A stretch of 64,000 nucleotides of DNA, from positions 62,001-126,000 of the forward strand of contig WGLQ01000027.1 in NCBI GenBank assembly GCA_016125495.1, read 5' to 3'. The notes beneath the pieces are model-generated. The model was not told the DNA's origin. It saw only the letters and a list, made by a program, of their open reading frames with translations, and searched no databases. Below, one piece after another: positions 53,248 to 62,189 of the stretch; positions within the stretch are counted from its first letter, which is position 1, and each line of letters starts with the position of its first letter. The DNA is from Hyphomicrobiales bacterium (GTDB lineage Bacteria > Pseudomonadota > Alphaproteobacteria > Rhizobiales > RI-29). Both the position numbers and the translations under genes were made by a program.

Positions 53248-53913
53248 TCACGATCCCCCGTGGAGGAGGCGTCGCAATTTTGCGAGCGCCCCTTCGGCCG
53301 ACTCGCCGAGCCCGATGATGGCGTGGTATCGGCCCGTCGCATCGAGCAGATAGACTCCGGCGGAATGGTCGATGGTGTAGTCGGCCGCCGAACCTTCCAG
53401 AACGACCTTGCGATATGTCACGCGAAAGCTCCGCGCGGCCGCTTCGGTGACCTCGGGGCCGGCGTGGAGTCCGACGATCCGCTCGTCGAAAGCAGCAAGG
53501 TAGTCCCGAAAGCCGCTGGCATCGCCCTGCGGCACATCGCGTTGGGGATCGAGCGTCACCGCATACCAATCGATCCGTCCGGCGTCCGAACCGAGTGCCG
53601 CCATCCATCCCGCCATGTCGGCGAGCGTCGTCGGGCAGACGTCCGGGCAATGCGTGAAGACGAATGTGACGACCGAAGCCCGCCCACGGAGCGCCGCCTC
53701 GTCGACCCGCCTGCCGTCCGTGGTCAGATGGTCGAGTTTGGGCCGGATGGCTGGCTCGCGGGCCGTCAGGTCGGCGATCCGATTGCCGAGAGCAGCAACG
53801 AGACCAGGCTGGTGGAACGAGACGAGCGCGAGCCCGACGGCCACCCCGACCGCGCTGCCGACGCCCAAAGCGCGCACGCGCGCCCACCTCGGCACGGCCA
53901 CCTCCCCTCGCAC
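53248..53913 (-). CDS. SCO1/SenC family copper chaperone
   Basis: A 221-residue membrane-anchored thioredoxin-fold protein that delivers copper to the CuA site of cytochrome c oxidase. The copper-binding cysteines C89 and C93 (FVFTHCPDVCPTTL) and H183 (YTIDHSAGVYLLD) are all present after an N-terminal hydrophobic anchor (about 15-34). Length is typical. It sits between ccr and the PilZ gene; no cytochrome oxidase subunit gene is adjacent. Confidence 0.9.
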   Translation of the reverse strand: MRGEVAVPRWARVRALGVGSAVGVAVGLALVSFHQPGLVAALGNRIADLTAREPAIRPKLDHLTTDGRRVDEAALRGRASVVTFVFTHCPDVCPTTLADMAGWMAALGSDAGRIDWYAVTLDPQRDVPQGDASGFRDYLAAFDERIVGLHAGPEVTEAAARSFRVTYRKVVLEGSAADYTIDHSAGVYLLDATGRYHAIIGLGESAEGALAKLRRLLHGGS

Positions 53914-54005
53914 CTACGTCCGCTGCGACCCCGATATCCGGCGACCCGCATTCGATGGCACGCAAGGCCGCTTTCGGCAACTCGCGACGCACGCGAGCCG
54001 CCGGC

Positions 54006-54332
54006 TCAGGCCTCGACCATCAACGGCTCGGCCGGTGCCCGCGCATCCAGCAACGACATGTCGATGTCCGCCTCGAGCAGGAAGACGCCGACCCGGGCAC
54101 CCGACTGGTGGCGGATTTCGACCGGACCGCGGAATTCCAGCACTTCGATCTCGAGTTCGAAGAAGTAGGGCAGCCGCACCACGCGATCGAGAACCAGCAA
54201 GGCCCCCTTTTGGGAAACGTTGCGCACCATGCAGGCGATTGCCGGAAGCCCCCGCACCCTCACCCAGCCGTGCAGGCTGGTGGTGCGACGGCCGAAGCGG
54301 CGGCGGTCCCTGCGCGCGCGAGCTGTGCTCAT
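54006..54332 (-). CDS. PilZ domain protein
   Basis: A 108-residue protein with the PilZ pattern: an N-terminal Arg-rich switch (RRDRRRFGRR) and VRNVSQKGALLVLD, the loop that with the Arg residues binds cyclic di-GMP. The last part is a short beta-strand-rich end. It would act as a cytoplasmic c-di-GMP receptor or adaptor. It is transcribed divergently from ecm across a 200-base spacer. Confidence 0.75.
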   Translation of the reverse strand: MSTARARRDRRRFGRRTTSLHGWVRVRGLPAIACMVRNVSQKGALLVLDRVVRLPYFFELEIEVLEFRGPVEIRHQSGARVGVFLLEADIDMSLLDARAPAEPLMVEA

Positions 54333-54471
54333 CGCTTCATCCTCATGACAGATGCAGCTCCGGCACCTCTTCCACCGGACAAGAACCTTACACTACACGG
54401 AACAACTGACTGGCCCGTTAACCGGTTCGGTACGATCGTCGCGATCACCCCACCCCGCACGATCACGGCTT

Positions 54472-54499
54472 TTGCATTGCAGCAAGATCTGGCTAGAGT
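54472..54499 (+). promoter_or_regulatory. Possible promoter of ecm
   Basis: TTGCAT (54472-54477) and TAGAGT (54494-54499) are 16 bases apart, 35 bases before the ecm ATG, in a spacer shared with the divergent PilZ gene. The match to sigma-70 boxes is moderate. No cobalamin riboswitch core was seen. Confidence 0.4.
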
Positions 54500-54533
54500 C
54501 GCCCGACGGCCAATCAGCAGAACAGGCAAGACC

Positions 54534-56555
54534 ATGGCGGACGACAGGCGCGCGAACACGAAGGATCGATCCGAGGGCAGCTTGTCATCGCCCCGGCGTG
54601 ACGAGCCATGGCTCATCCGCACCTACTCCGGCCACTCGACGGCCGCGGCATCCAATGCCCTCTATCGCTCAAATCTGGCCAAGGGCCAGACCGGCCTCTC
54701 TGTGGCCTTCGATCTGCCGACCCAGACCGGCTACGACGCCGACCACGCGCTCGCGCGTGGCGAGGTCGGCAAGGTCGGCGTGCCCATCGGCCATCTCGGC
54801 GACATGCGCACGCTGTTCGAGGGCATCCCACTCGCGCGCATGAACACCTCGATGACCATCAACGCGACGGCCCCCTGGCTGCTCGCCCTCTACATCGCTG
54901 CCGCCGACGACCAGGGCGCCGACCGCAAGGCGCTCTCCGGCACCGTCCAGAACGACATCATCAAGGAATATCTCTCTCGCGGCACCTACGTCTTCCCGCC
55001 GGCTCCCTCGCTGCGGCTGATCAAGGACGTGATCTGCTACACCTGCCGGGAGGTGCCGAGCTGGAACCCGACGAACGTCTGCTCCTATCACCTCCAGGAG
55101 GCGGGTGCGACGCCGGAGCAGGAATTGGCCTACGCACTCGCCACCGCGATCGCCGTGCTCGACACCGTGCGCGCCTCGGGTGAGGTGACACAGGCGGAAT
55201 TCCCCGCCGTGGTCGGCCGCATTTCTTTCTTCGTCAACGCGGGCCTGAGATTCGTCACCGAGACCTGCAAGATGCGCGCCTTCACCGAACTCTGGGACGA
55301 GATCACCCGTGAGCGCTACGGTGTCGCGGATGAAAAGCATCGTCGCTTCCGCTACGGCGTGCAGGTCAACTCCCTCGGCCTCACCGAGCAGCAGCCGGAG
55401 AACAACGTCTACCGCATCCTCCTCGAGATGCTGGCCGTGACGCTCTCCAAGGGCGCCCGCGCCCGCGCCGTCCAGCTCCCCGCCTGGAACGAGGCGCTCG
55501 GACTGCCGCGCCCCTGGGACCAGCAGTGGTCCATCCGCATGCAGCAGGTCCTCGCCTACGAGACCGACCTCCTCGAATGCGGCGATATCCTCGAAGGCTC
55601 GACCGTCATCGCCGCGCGCGTCGCCGAACTGAAGGCCGAGGCACGGCGCGAACTCGCCGTCATCGAGGAGATGGGCGGCGCGGTCGCCGCCATCGACTAT
55701 ATGAAGCGCCGCCTCGTCGAGTCGAACAGCGCCCGCCTCGCGCGGATCGAAAGCGGCGAGCAGATCGTGGTCGGCGTCAACCGCTGGACCGAGACCGAGC
55801 CCTCACCGCTCGCCGGTGGCACCGACGCCGCGATCCTCACCGTCCCGGACCACGTCGAGCCCGGACAGATCGCCCGCCTCGAGGCCTGGCGCGCCGCGCG
55901 TGATGCCGCCGCCGTCGCCAGTGCCCTCGCCGACCTCGAGAGCGCCGCGCGCGAGGGGCGAAATATCATGGAGCCCTCGATCGCCGCCGCCAAGGCCGGA
56001 GTGACGACCGGCGAGTGGGGCGCCTGCCTCAGGTCCGTCTTCGGCGAATACCGCGCCCCGACCGGCGTCGGCCAGGCCCGATCGGCACCGACGGACGGTC
56101 TGGAAGGCGTGCGCACCGCCGTCGAGGCGGCCTCCGCCCGGCTCGGGCGCAGGATCAAATTCTTGGTCGGAAAGCCCGGTCTCGACGGTCACTCCAACGG
56201 CGCCGAGCAGATCGCGGTGCGCGCCCGGGACGCCGGCATGGAGGTCGTCTACGAAGGCATCCGCCTGACGCCCGCCCAGATCGTCAACGCCGCCCTCGAA
56301 GAGAGCGTCCACGTCGTCGGACTTTCCATCCTCTCCGGCAGCCACGTCGCGCTCGCGAGCGAGGTGGTTGACCTCATGCGCCGGGAGGGCCTCGGCGACG
56401 TGCCGGTCATCGTCGGTGGCATCATCCCGCCAGAGGATGCCTCGAGGCTGCGGAGCGCCGGCATCGCGGCGGTCTTCACACCGAAGGACTACCAGCTGAA
56501 CGAGATCATGGCCGAGATCGTCCGCCTCGTGGATGGAACGGCCGCCGCGGCGTGA
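54534..56555 (+). CDS. ecm: Ethylmalonyl-CoA mutase
   Basis: A 673-residue adenosylcobalamin mutase that converts ethylmalonyl-CoA to methylsuccinyl-CoA. The acyl-CoA barrel reads PWLIRTYSGHSTAAASNALYRSNLAKGQTGLSVAFDLPTQTGYDAD and NNVYRILLEMLAVTLSKGARARAVQLPAWNEALGLPRPWDQQWSIRMQQVLAYE. The C-terminal B12-binding domain carries DxHxxG in KPGLDGHSNGAEQIA (D551, H553). A single-chain arrangement and this sequence fit Ecm (MeaA) rather than methylmalonyl-CoA mutase. ATG 54534 begins the conserved N terminus. Confidence 0.93.
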   Translation: MADDRRANTKDRSEGSLSSPRRDEPWLIRTYSGHSTAAASNALYRSNLAKGQTGLSVAFDLPTQTGYDADHALARGEVGKVGVPIGHLGDMRTLFEGIPLARMNTSMTINATAPWLLALYIAAADDQGADRKALSGTVQNDIIKEYLSRGTYVFPPAPSLRLIKDVICYTCREVPSWNPTNVCSYHLQEAGATPEQELAYALATAIAVLDTVRASGEVTQAEFPAVVGRISFFVNAGLRFVTETCKMRAFTELWDEITRERYGVADEKHRRFRYGVQVNSLGLTEQQPENNVYRILLEMLAVTLSKGARARAVQLPAWNEALGLPRPWDQQWSIRMQQVLAYETDLLECGDILEGSTVIAARVAELKAEARRELAVIEEMGGAVAAIDYMKRRLVESNSARLARIESGEQIVVGVNRWTETEPSPLAGGTDAAILTVPDHVEPGQIARLEAWRAARDAAAVASALADLESAAREGRNIMEPSIAAAKAGVTTGEWGACLRSVFGEYRAPTGVGQARSAPTDGLEGVRTAVEAASARLGRRIKFLVGKPGLDGHSNGAEQIAVRARDAGMEVVYEGIRLTPAQIVNAALEESVHVVGLSILSGSHVALASEVVDLMRREGLGDVPVIVGGIIPPEDASRLRSAGIAAVFTPKDYQLNEIMAEIVRLVDGTAAAA

Positions 56556-56626
56556 GCCGCCATGACGCAACCCCGGCGTTGCCGGCGGGCGATGTCCGTC
56601 TGCTTGCCAGGCAAGGAGTTGAAAGC

Positions 56627-57547
56627 ATGTCGAGGTTGCTCGTCGCCGCAGGTGGAAAATGGGATCCGGCCCTGCGTGATCTGGCCCCGGAGATCGAACT
56701 GCGGCGCACTGACGACATGGGCGACCCCTCGGCGATCGACTATGCGCTCGTCTGGATGCCGCCGGAGGGGCTCCTCGCCTCGCTGCCCAACCTCAAGGTG
56801 ATCTTTTCCGCCGCGGCCGGCGTCGACCACATCCTGCGCGATCCGAGCCTGCCGCGCCATCTGCCCATCGTGCGCATGTCGGACCCCTACCAGGGCGCCA
56901 TGATGGCCGAATACGCGATCTACGCCGTCCTGCATTTTCACCGCTTCTTCGACGTCGTCGCGCGCAGCGAGGCCGAGCACCGCTGGGACGAGCAGCCGGT
57001 CATTTATACGCCTTCCAAGACCGTCGGCGTCCTCGGGCTCGGCGCCATCGGCCAGGAGGTTGCGCGCAGGTTCGCCCTGCTCGGATTTTCCGTGCGCGGC
57101 TGGGGTCGCACGCCGCGAATGATCGAAGGTCTGGCGACGCACCATGGCCCGGCCGGCCTCGCCGAGATGCTGCCGCTCTGCGACTACGTCGTCTGCGCGC
57201 TGCCGCTGACGCCCGAGACGAAAGGTCTGATCGGCGCCGATTTCCTCTCCCGGATGCGGGCGGGCAGCGCGCTCGTCAACATCGGTCGCGGCGGCCACGT
57301 TGTCGACGACGACCTCATTGCCGCGATCGACAGCGGCCACCTGCGTGGCGCGTTCCTCGATGTCACTTCGCCCGAACCGCTGCCGGCCGCTCACCCTTTC
57401 TGGTCCCATCCGCGAATCCGCATCACGCCCCACATGGCTGGCGAGTTGCATCCGCCGACGGCGGCCCGCTCCGTCATCGCCAATATCCGACGGTTCGAAG
57501 CGGGCGAGCCGCTGTCGAATGTCTACGACGGCGATCGCGGCTATTGA
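56627..57547 (+). CDS. D-2-hydroxyacid dehydrogenase (glyoxylate/hydroxypyruvate reductase-like)
   Basis: A 306-residue NAD(P)-dependent reductase. The nucleotide fold VGVLGLGAIGQEVARRFALLGF and the catalytic Arg/Glu/His set (NIGRGGHVVDDDLIAA, DVTSPEPLPAAHPFWSHPRIRITPHMAGELHPP) place it among GhrA-type glyoxylate/hydroxypyruvate reductases. AAGGAG lies 8 bases before ATG 56627, so an in-frame GTG 25 codons earlier is not used. Placement behind ecm would suit glyoxylate formed in the same pathway. Confidence 0.85.
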   Translation: MSRLLVAAGGKWDPALRDLAPEIELRRTDDMGDPSAIDYALVWMPPEGLLASLPNLKVIFSAAAGVDHILRDPSLPRHLPIVRMSDPYQGAMMAEYAIYAVLHFHRFFDVVARSEAEHRWDEQPVIYTPSKTVGVLGLGAIGQEVARRFALLGFSVRGWGRTPRMIEGLATHHGPAGLAEMLPLCDYVVCALPLTPETKGLIGADFLSRMRAGSALVNIGRGGHVVDDDLIAAIDSGHLRGAFLDVTSPEPLPAAHPFWSHPRIRITPHMAGELHPPTAARSVIANIRRFEAGEPLSNVYDGDRGY

Positions 57548-57557
57548 CGAGGCGCCT

Positions 57558-58733
57558 TCATTCGCCGAGTTCGGCGCGCACCCAGTCCTGGAAGCGCTTG
57601 ACGAAGTATTCCTCCGGCATCAGCACGCCCTGCTCGAACGGCGCGGCGTGCAGACCGCGCTGATTGAGTTCGCTCACCGCCGCGTCCTGCTCCATGACGA
57701 GCTTTGCGAAATCGACCACGTTCGTCGTGTCATAGTCCGGATCGGCGAGTGTCTCGGGCGGGAAAAGCCATTCGGCGACGAGTTCGGTCTGCTCCGGCCC
57801 TTTCGGCAGCATGTGCACGATCCGCATGTGGTCGGGATATCCGGCGATGAACATGGAGGGCCAGATCGTCGCATAATGGTGTCCGCGCGCGAGATCCGCC
57901 GCCGAGAGGGATGGAATGACGCGGCCCTGCGCGCGTCCATCCATCGACCAGGTCTCGGCGCCCTCGCGCATCCCGCCCTTGTAGCGTGGGTCCGCGTCGT
58001 CCTGATGCTCGACCCAGTCCGGCAGGTCACGTGCGAGCATGATGCGCCGGGAATACATGGGCACGAGATCGACCAACTCGGGATGCACATTCGGGCAGTG
58101 CAGGCACTCGTTGAAATTCTCCCAGAACGTCTTCCAGTTGCAGTTCATCACCGTGCGCCAGGTGTGCCCGACCACGAGATCCTCGAGCGGGAAATTGGCG
58201 AGGTTTTCGGCATCGCGCTGGAAAACGGTGCGCGCATCGAACGTGGCGTTCGCGTCGAGATTGATGAAGACCGAACCGCGCCACTCCCCGAGCGCCACGG
58301 GAAACAGGGAATAATCGCCCTTGGAGAATCCCTCCGGCTCGCTGAACGAGGTCGTGCGCACCAGCCGCCCGTCGTCGGCCGCGAACGACCACTGATGATA
58401 AGGGCAGACGAGGAGCTTCGACTTGAGCCGGCCCTCGTGCTGTGTGCAGAGGAGCGAGCCGCGGTGCCGGCAACTGTTGTAGAAGGCCTTGAGCACCCCT
58501 TGCCCGTCGCGCAAGACGACGATGTTCTGGTCCCCGACCGTGAGCGTGCGATAGCAGAGCGGCTCGGCGAGCGCGGTGCTCCGGCACACGTACAACCAGC
58601 CGCGCCGCCAGATCGTGGCGAGTTCGCGGGCGTGGTGGGCCGGATCATGATACCAGCTCGCCGGCAACGACGGCTCGGCCCGCTTCAGGGCATTGTATTC
58701 GACATCCTTTTCCTGGATGCGGCGCTCGGACAT
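57558..58733 (-). CDS. Rieske non-haem iron oxygenase, alpha subunit
   Basis: A 391-residue ring-hydroxylating-type oxygenase. The [2Fe-2S] ligands are C88/H90 (SCRHRGS) and C110/H113 (CPYHQW); the mononuclear iron histidines are H212 and H217 in NECLHCPNVHPEL. Sequence such as CNWKTFWENFNECLHCPNVHPEL is shared with betaine/carnitine-type as well as aromatic oxygenases. Reductase and ferredoxin genes are not in the window, so the substrate is open. ATG 58733 is preferred to a start ten codons upstream. Confidence 0.87.
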   Translation of the reverse strand: MSERRIQEKDVEYNALKRAEPSLPASWYHDPAHHARELATIWRRGWLYVCRSTALAEPLCYRTLTVGDQNIVVLRDGQGVLKAFYNSCRHRGSLLCTQHEGRLKSKLLVCPYHQWSFAADDGRLVRTTSFSEPEGFSKGDYSLFPVALGEWRGSVFINLDANATFDARTVFQRDAENLANFPLEDLVVGHTWRTVMNCNWKTFWENFNECLHCPNVHPELVDLVPMYSRRIMLARDLPDWVEHQDDADPRYKGGMREGAETWSMDGRAQGRVIPSLSAADLARGHHYATIWPSMFIAGYPDHMRIVHMLPKGPEQTELVAEWLFPPETLADPDYDTTNVVDFAKLVMEQDAAVSELNQRGLHAAPFEQGVLMPEEYFVKRFQDWVRAELGE

Positions 58734-58775
58734 CACGGCCCTCCAAAATGCTTGCCCGCCCATTCGTCCCGACGT

Positions 58776-58800
58776 GCGGCCGGCCGTTCCGGCCGGCCGC
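58776..58800. terminator. Hairpin downstream of the LprI-like gene
   Basis: A 10-bp stem (GCGGCCGGCC, 58776-58785, with GGCCGGCCGC, 58791-58800) around loop GTTCC lies immediately downstream of the leftward LprI-like gene stop. There is no T tract. Confidence 0.5.
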
Positions 58801-58802
58801 GC

Positions 58803-59732
58803 CTAGCAGCGCGCGAGCACTCCGTTCAGCTGCCTGCCCGAACAGAATATTCCGCCCCAGTGGTATCCAATGCGACCGCCCTGGAAGCGGATCCGGTACC
58901 AGTAGTAGCCATTCATCTCCACGCCCGAGTTCAGCAGGACGGTGATCGGCTCGCCTTCGCGCAGCGAGGCAACACGCGGGCGCTCGATATATGGCCCCTC
59001 GCGCACGATGCCACCATAGGAGCGGCCCGGCATCGGCATGAGGTTGTTCTCGTCCACCACGACCTGGGCGATGCAGCCGTCTGTTTCGGGCACCTGTACG
59101 AAGCCCGGTCCGCAGGGATCCTCGCCATCGACGTTCGCGTTGCGCTGGCAGCGCCCGTTGACCAGTTCGAAGCCGACCGGGCACTGGTCGCCCTGCCCGC
59201 CGTTCTGGTTGCCGGCATAGCCGCCACCGCCGCCCGCATAACCGCCGCTGCCTCCGCCGCCGCCGGCGTAGCCTCCTCCGTTGCCCCAACCGCCCGCCGA
59301 GCCACCCGACGAACCACCGTTGTCGTATGAACCACCCGCCGACCCGCTGTTGTCGTAAGAACCGCCATCGGCCTGTGTGTCGCCGCTCGAGCCGTCTCCG
59401 CCCTCGAGCTGCGCGATGCGCTCGTCATAGGCGTTCGCGATGCAGATCACATCGTTGCGGCAGGCGTTGCGCGAGATCAGCCAGCCACGCTGCTCGTTTC
59501 TGAGATTGCGTAGCGCGGCGCCATGGAATTGTGCCCCGAACTGCTCGTAGACCACGTTGAGGATACGATCCAGGCGGATCAGAAATCCATGCCGGCAGAT
59601 GGTTCGCTCCGCCGCACCCTGCGGATTATCGCAGAAGTCGGCGGCGCGCGCCGGAGCGGGCGCCAATCCGAGCAGCACGAGCACGAAGAACGCACCGGCT
59701 GGTGCAGCCCACGGTCTGCGCACAATACCCAT
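58803..59732 (-). CDS. LprI-like secreted protein with Gly-rich linker and SH3-like end
   Basis: A 309-residue exported protein with signal peptide (about 1-31). The N-terminal DUF1311/LprI-type domain has FCDNPQGAAERTICRHGFLIRLDRILNVVYEQF and GWLISRNACRNDVICIANAYDERIAQLE, with paired cysteines. A Gly/Ser/Tyr/Asn-rich stretch (about 111-181) carries repeats such as GGSYDN and GGYAGGGGG. Cys-containing and SH3-like sequence (VASLREGEPITVLLNSGVEMNGYYWYRIRFQGGRIGYHWGGIFCS) ends the protein. ATG 59732 gives the signal peptide. The domain mix suggests an envelope or surface role; function unknown. Confidence 0.72.
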   Translation of the reverse strand: MGIVRRPWAAPAGAFFVLVLLGLAPAPARAADFCDNPQGAAERTICRHGFLIRLDRILNVVYEQFGAQFHGAALRNLRNEQRGWLISRNACRNDVICIANAYDERIAQLEGGDGSSGDTQADGGSYDNSGSAGGSYDNGGSSGGSAGGWGNGGGYAGGGGGSGGYAGGGGGYAGNQNGGQGDQCPVGFELVNGRCQRNANVDGEDPCGPGFVQVPETDGCIAQVVVDENNLMPMPGRSYGGIVREGPYIERPRVASLREGEPITVLLNSGVEMNGYYWYRIRFQGGRIGYHWGGIFCSGRQLNGVLARC

Positions 59733-59874
59733 TTGCCTTCTCCCTGCGGGGGTGGCGATTGCTTCGGCGCTCCGCCGGTCGCCGTCCCGAGACGACTTCG
59801 CCGCCAGTTGACCACCACGCCGCACGGCGCGCAATCCCCCTGCCCGGCCCAGCGCTCGGACCCGGTGCGCAGCG

Positions 59875-59903
59875 AAAAAAAAGGCACCCCCGGCGGGGGT
59901 GCC
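59875..59903 (-). terminator. Intrinsic terminator of the VOC gene
   Basis: On the minus strand, a 9-bp GC-rich stem (GGCACCCCC with GGGGGTGCC, loop GCC) is followed by eight T. It lies 29 bases after the stop of the leftward VOC gene, a classic Rho-independent terminator. Confidence 0.92.
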
Positions 59904-59931
59904 CCGTCATGCCCGACCTATGCGACCCGCT

Positions 59932-60387
59932 TCAGCGCTTGTCGCCCTTCTCGGCGTCGTCGTCGTCGTCATCCTCGTCGTCGTACTCGTCGTCGTCGAA
60001 GTCGTCGTCGTCGATGTGCTCCGAAGTCATCAATCCGATCGCCGCGCCGGTTGCGTCCGACACGACGGCCATCCGACCGACCCCGTCGACATCGAAAGCC
60101 TCCCGAAGCACGGTGCCACCGGCTGCCTTGACGCTCTCGATGCGGCTGTCGACGTCGTCCACCTCGAGGTAGCTGAACCAGTGCGAGGGCGTTCCAGCCG
60201 GCAGATTGGCCGGCATCTGCATGATGCCCGCCACGGCCTCGTCGCCCATCACCGCGACCCAATAGCTGCCGCCGTCGGGCATCAGCATGCGATCGTATTC
60301 CCAGCCCACGGCCTCGGCGTAAAAGGCCTTGGCCCGCTCGACGTCGTGGGTGATCAGTTCATTCCAGCTGAATGTCGCATGAATCAT
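59932..60387 (-). CDS. VOC family protein with an acidic C-terminal tail
   Basis: A 151-residue protein. The first 120 residues form a VOC fold (FSWNELITHDVERAKAFYAEAVGWEYDRM, GGSYWVAVMGDEAVAGIMQMP, SHWFSYLEVDDVDSRIESVKAAGGTVLREAFDV). Residues about 126-144 are nearly all Asp/Glu and are encoded by GTC/GTT-type trinucleotide repeats (on the plus strand). The tail is far from the fold and may be a repeat expansion or a charged interaction tail. ATG 60387 is the start. A strong terminator follows. Confidence 0.8.
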   Translation of the reverse strand: MIHATFSWNELITHDVERAKAFYAEAVGWEYDRMLMPDGGSYWVAVMGDEAVAGIMQMPANLPAGTPSHWFSYLEVDDVDSRIESVKAAGGTVLREAFDVDGVGRMAVVSDATGAAIGLMTSEHIDDDDFDDDEYDDEDDDDDDAEKGDKR

Positions 60388-60627
60388 GGACACGCTCCTC
60401 GTTGAAATCGTTAGGCGGCCTCGCCCGTGACGGCGCGCCGCGGCGCGCGCGACCCTACGCCTCCGGGCAGCGACACCCAAGGGAATTCTAGCGATACCCG
60501 GCACCGCCGGCGCGCGCGCCCTCTCGCACCTCGGGCAAGGGGTGCGCACCCGGCACGGCTCGGCTATGGAGGGGCGCCGTAGGGAGCACCATGCCCTCCA
60601 CGCCCCGCGCTTTTGGATCTCTCCGCG

Positions 60628-61581
60628 ATGCTCGCCGAAACGCTGTCCGAGGTTCTTTCGACGGTGACACCGGTCTTCGGTCTCATCGCGCTCGGCTATG
60701 CGAGCGCGCGCACCGGTCTCCTCGCGGCCTCCGCCGGCGCCGGCCTTTCCGCCTTCGTCTTCACCATCGCGATGCCGGCCCTGCTGTTCCGCACCCTCGC
60801 GACGGTCGAGGCGCCGCCTGCCGATCAGGTCCTTCTGCTCGTCGGCTACATGAGCGCGGTGGCGGCGACCTGGCTCATCGCCAGCCTCGTATCGCTCTTC
60901 GTCCTGCGGCGGCCGCCGTCCGACAGCGCCGCCATCTCCATGGCCGCGGCCTTCGGCAACACCGTGATGCTCGGCATTCCGCTGGTTCTCGGCCATTTCG
61001 GCGAAGCCGCCCTGGCCCCGCTCGCGGCCATCATCGCCATCCACGCGCCGTTGCTCTGGCTCGCCGCGACGCTGCAGATCACTTGGACGACACCGCGCGC
61101 GGCGACCTCGACGATGGAGACGCTGCTCGCGCTCACGCGCGATCTCGCCCGCAACCCGATCATCCTCGGCATTGTCCTCGGCTCGCTCTATGGCCAGACC
61201 GGCCTGCCGATCCCCGGCGTCGCCGACAAGCTTCTCGCGCTCCTGGCCGCAGCCGGCGTGCCCGGCGCGCTATTTGCCCTCGGTATGAGTCTGGCGCAGT
61301 ATTCCCTCACGGCGCAACCGGCGAGCCTACTGGCCACGACCGCGATCAAGCTCGTCATGATGCCCGCCCTCGCCTGGCTGATCGCCGGTCCGCTGCTCGG
61401 CCTCGCGCCCCTCTGGATCGGCGTCATCGTGCTGCTCGCGGCGGTCCCGACCGGCGCCAATGCCTACCTATTTGCGAGCAAGCACGAGTGCGCGGTAGGC
61501 ACCGTCTCGGGTGCCATCGCATTGGGCACTCTGATCTCGTTCGCCACCATCTCGGCACTTCTCGTGCTGCTGTCGCCCTGA
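60628..61581 (+). CDS. AEC family transporter
   Basis: A 317-residue inner-membrane carrier of the auxin efflux carrier superfamily, with about ten hydrophobic helices: VLSTVTPVFGLIALGYASARTGLL at the start, AAFGNTVMLGIPLVLGHFG (helix-break motif), and GVIVLLAAVPTGANAYLFASKH with the conserved PTGANAY. Bacterial members transport malonate or other carboxylates. The start is either ATG 60628 or TTG 60613; neither has a strong ribosome binding site. Confidence 0.85.
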   Translation: MLAETLSEVLSTVTPVFGLIALGYASARTGLLAASAGAGLSAFVFTIAMPALLFRTLATVEAPPADQVLLLVGYMSAVAATWLIASLVSLFVLRRPPSDSAAISMAAAFGNTVMLGIPLVLGHFGEAALAPLAAIIAIHAPLLWLAATLQITWTTPRAATSTMETLLALTRDLARNPIILGIVLGSLYGQTGLPIPGVADKLLALLAAAGVPGALFALGMSLAQYSLTAQPASLLATTAIKLVMMPALAWLIAGPLLGLAPLWIGVIVLLAAVPTGANAYLFASKHECAVGTVSGAIALGTLISFATISALLVLLSP

Positions 61582-61592
61582 CGTCGAGGGCC

Positions 61593-62090
61593 TCAGGCGG
61601 CGACGGGCTCTTCCACGTCGCAGCCGGCAGCGAACGGCCCGTCGCGGACCACCGCACGGGCGGAGCCACCCACTCGGATGCGCTCCATCTCCGAGCGGAT
61701 ATCTCCGATGGCGAGTTCGACGTAGTCGAGCTTGGCCGCCGCCTCGATATGGCAGCGACCGGCGGTGCGCGAGCGCTCGGCCGCGCGCGCGACGTGCTGC
61801 TCCAGCTTGCCCAGTTGCGCGCGCGGCGTCAGGACCGGCGGCTCGCCATGAGGCACGACCATCGGCACGCTCACGGCCTGGCCGTCCTTGCGGCGCCGCA
61901 GCCCGGCGCCCGCCTCCATGATCCGCCGCCGGGCCGCATCCCAGAACGCCGCGATCGCCCGCGATGCCCGAACCAAGCGCACCCGGATGGGATCGCCGAC
62001 AAGCAGGCCGACCAGCGCCGCCGCGATCAGGAGGGAAAAGCATGACCAGAGCCCGGCCGGAGCGGCGTTCGATCTGAGGCGTTCGGACAT
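61593..62090 (-). CDS. Hypothetical protein with one membrane helix
   Basis: A 165-residue protein of unknown function. A single hydrophobic segment (SCFSLLIAAALVGLLVGDPI, about 16-35) is followed by an Arg-rich cytoplasmic-type stretch and a soluble helical part (LGKLEQHVARAAERSRTAGRC). No recognised domain. It lies convergent with the AEC transporter gene. Confidence 0.5.
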   Translation of the reverse strand: MSERLRSNAAPAGLWSCFSLLIAAALVGLLVGDPIRVRLVRASRAIAAFWDAARRRIMEAGAGLRRRKDGQAVSVPMVVPHGEPPVLTPRAQLGKLEQHVARAAERSRTAGRCHIEAAAKLDYVELAIGDIRSEMERIRVGGSARAVVRDGPFAAGCDVEEPVAA

Positions 62091-62189
62091 GCGATGGTAT
62101 TCCAGTTCACTCGTCGATCGGGATGGCGCCGGATGGATTCGGCTACCGCTTCGAGAGAACTTCGTCCGGAATTGTTAAAATACTGTTGT

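Noticed and set aside
54333-54533. Possible cobalamin riboswitch upstream of the B12-dependent ecm
   Set aside because: No GCCACTG B12 box or matching arms in the spacer.
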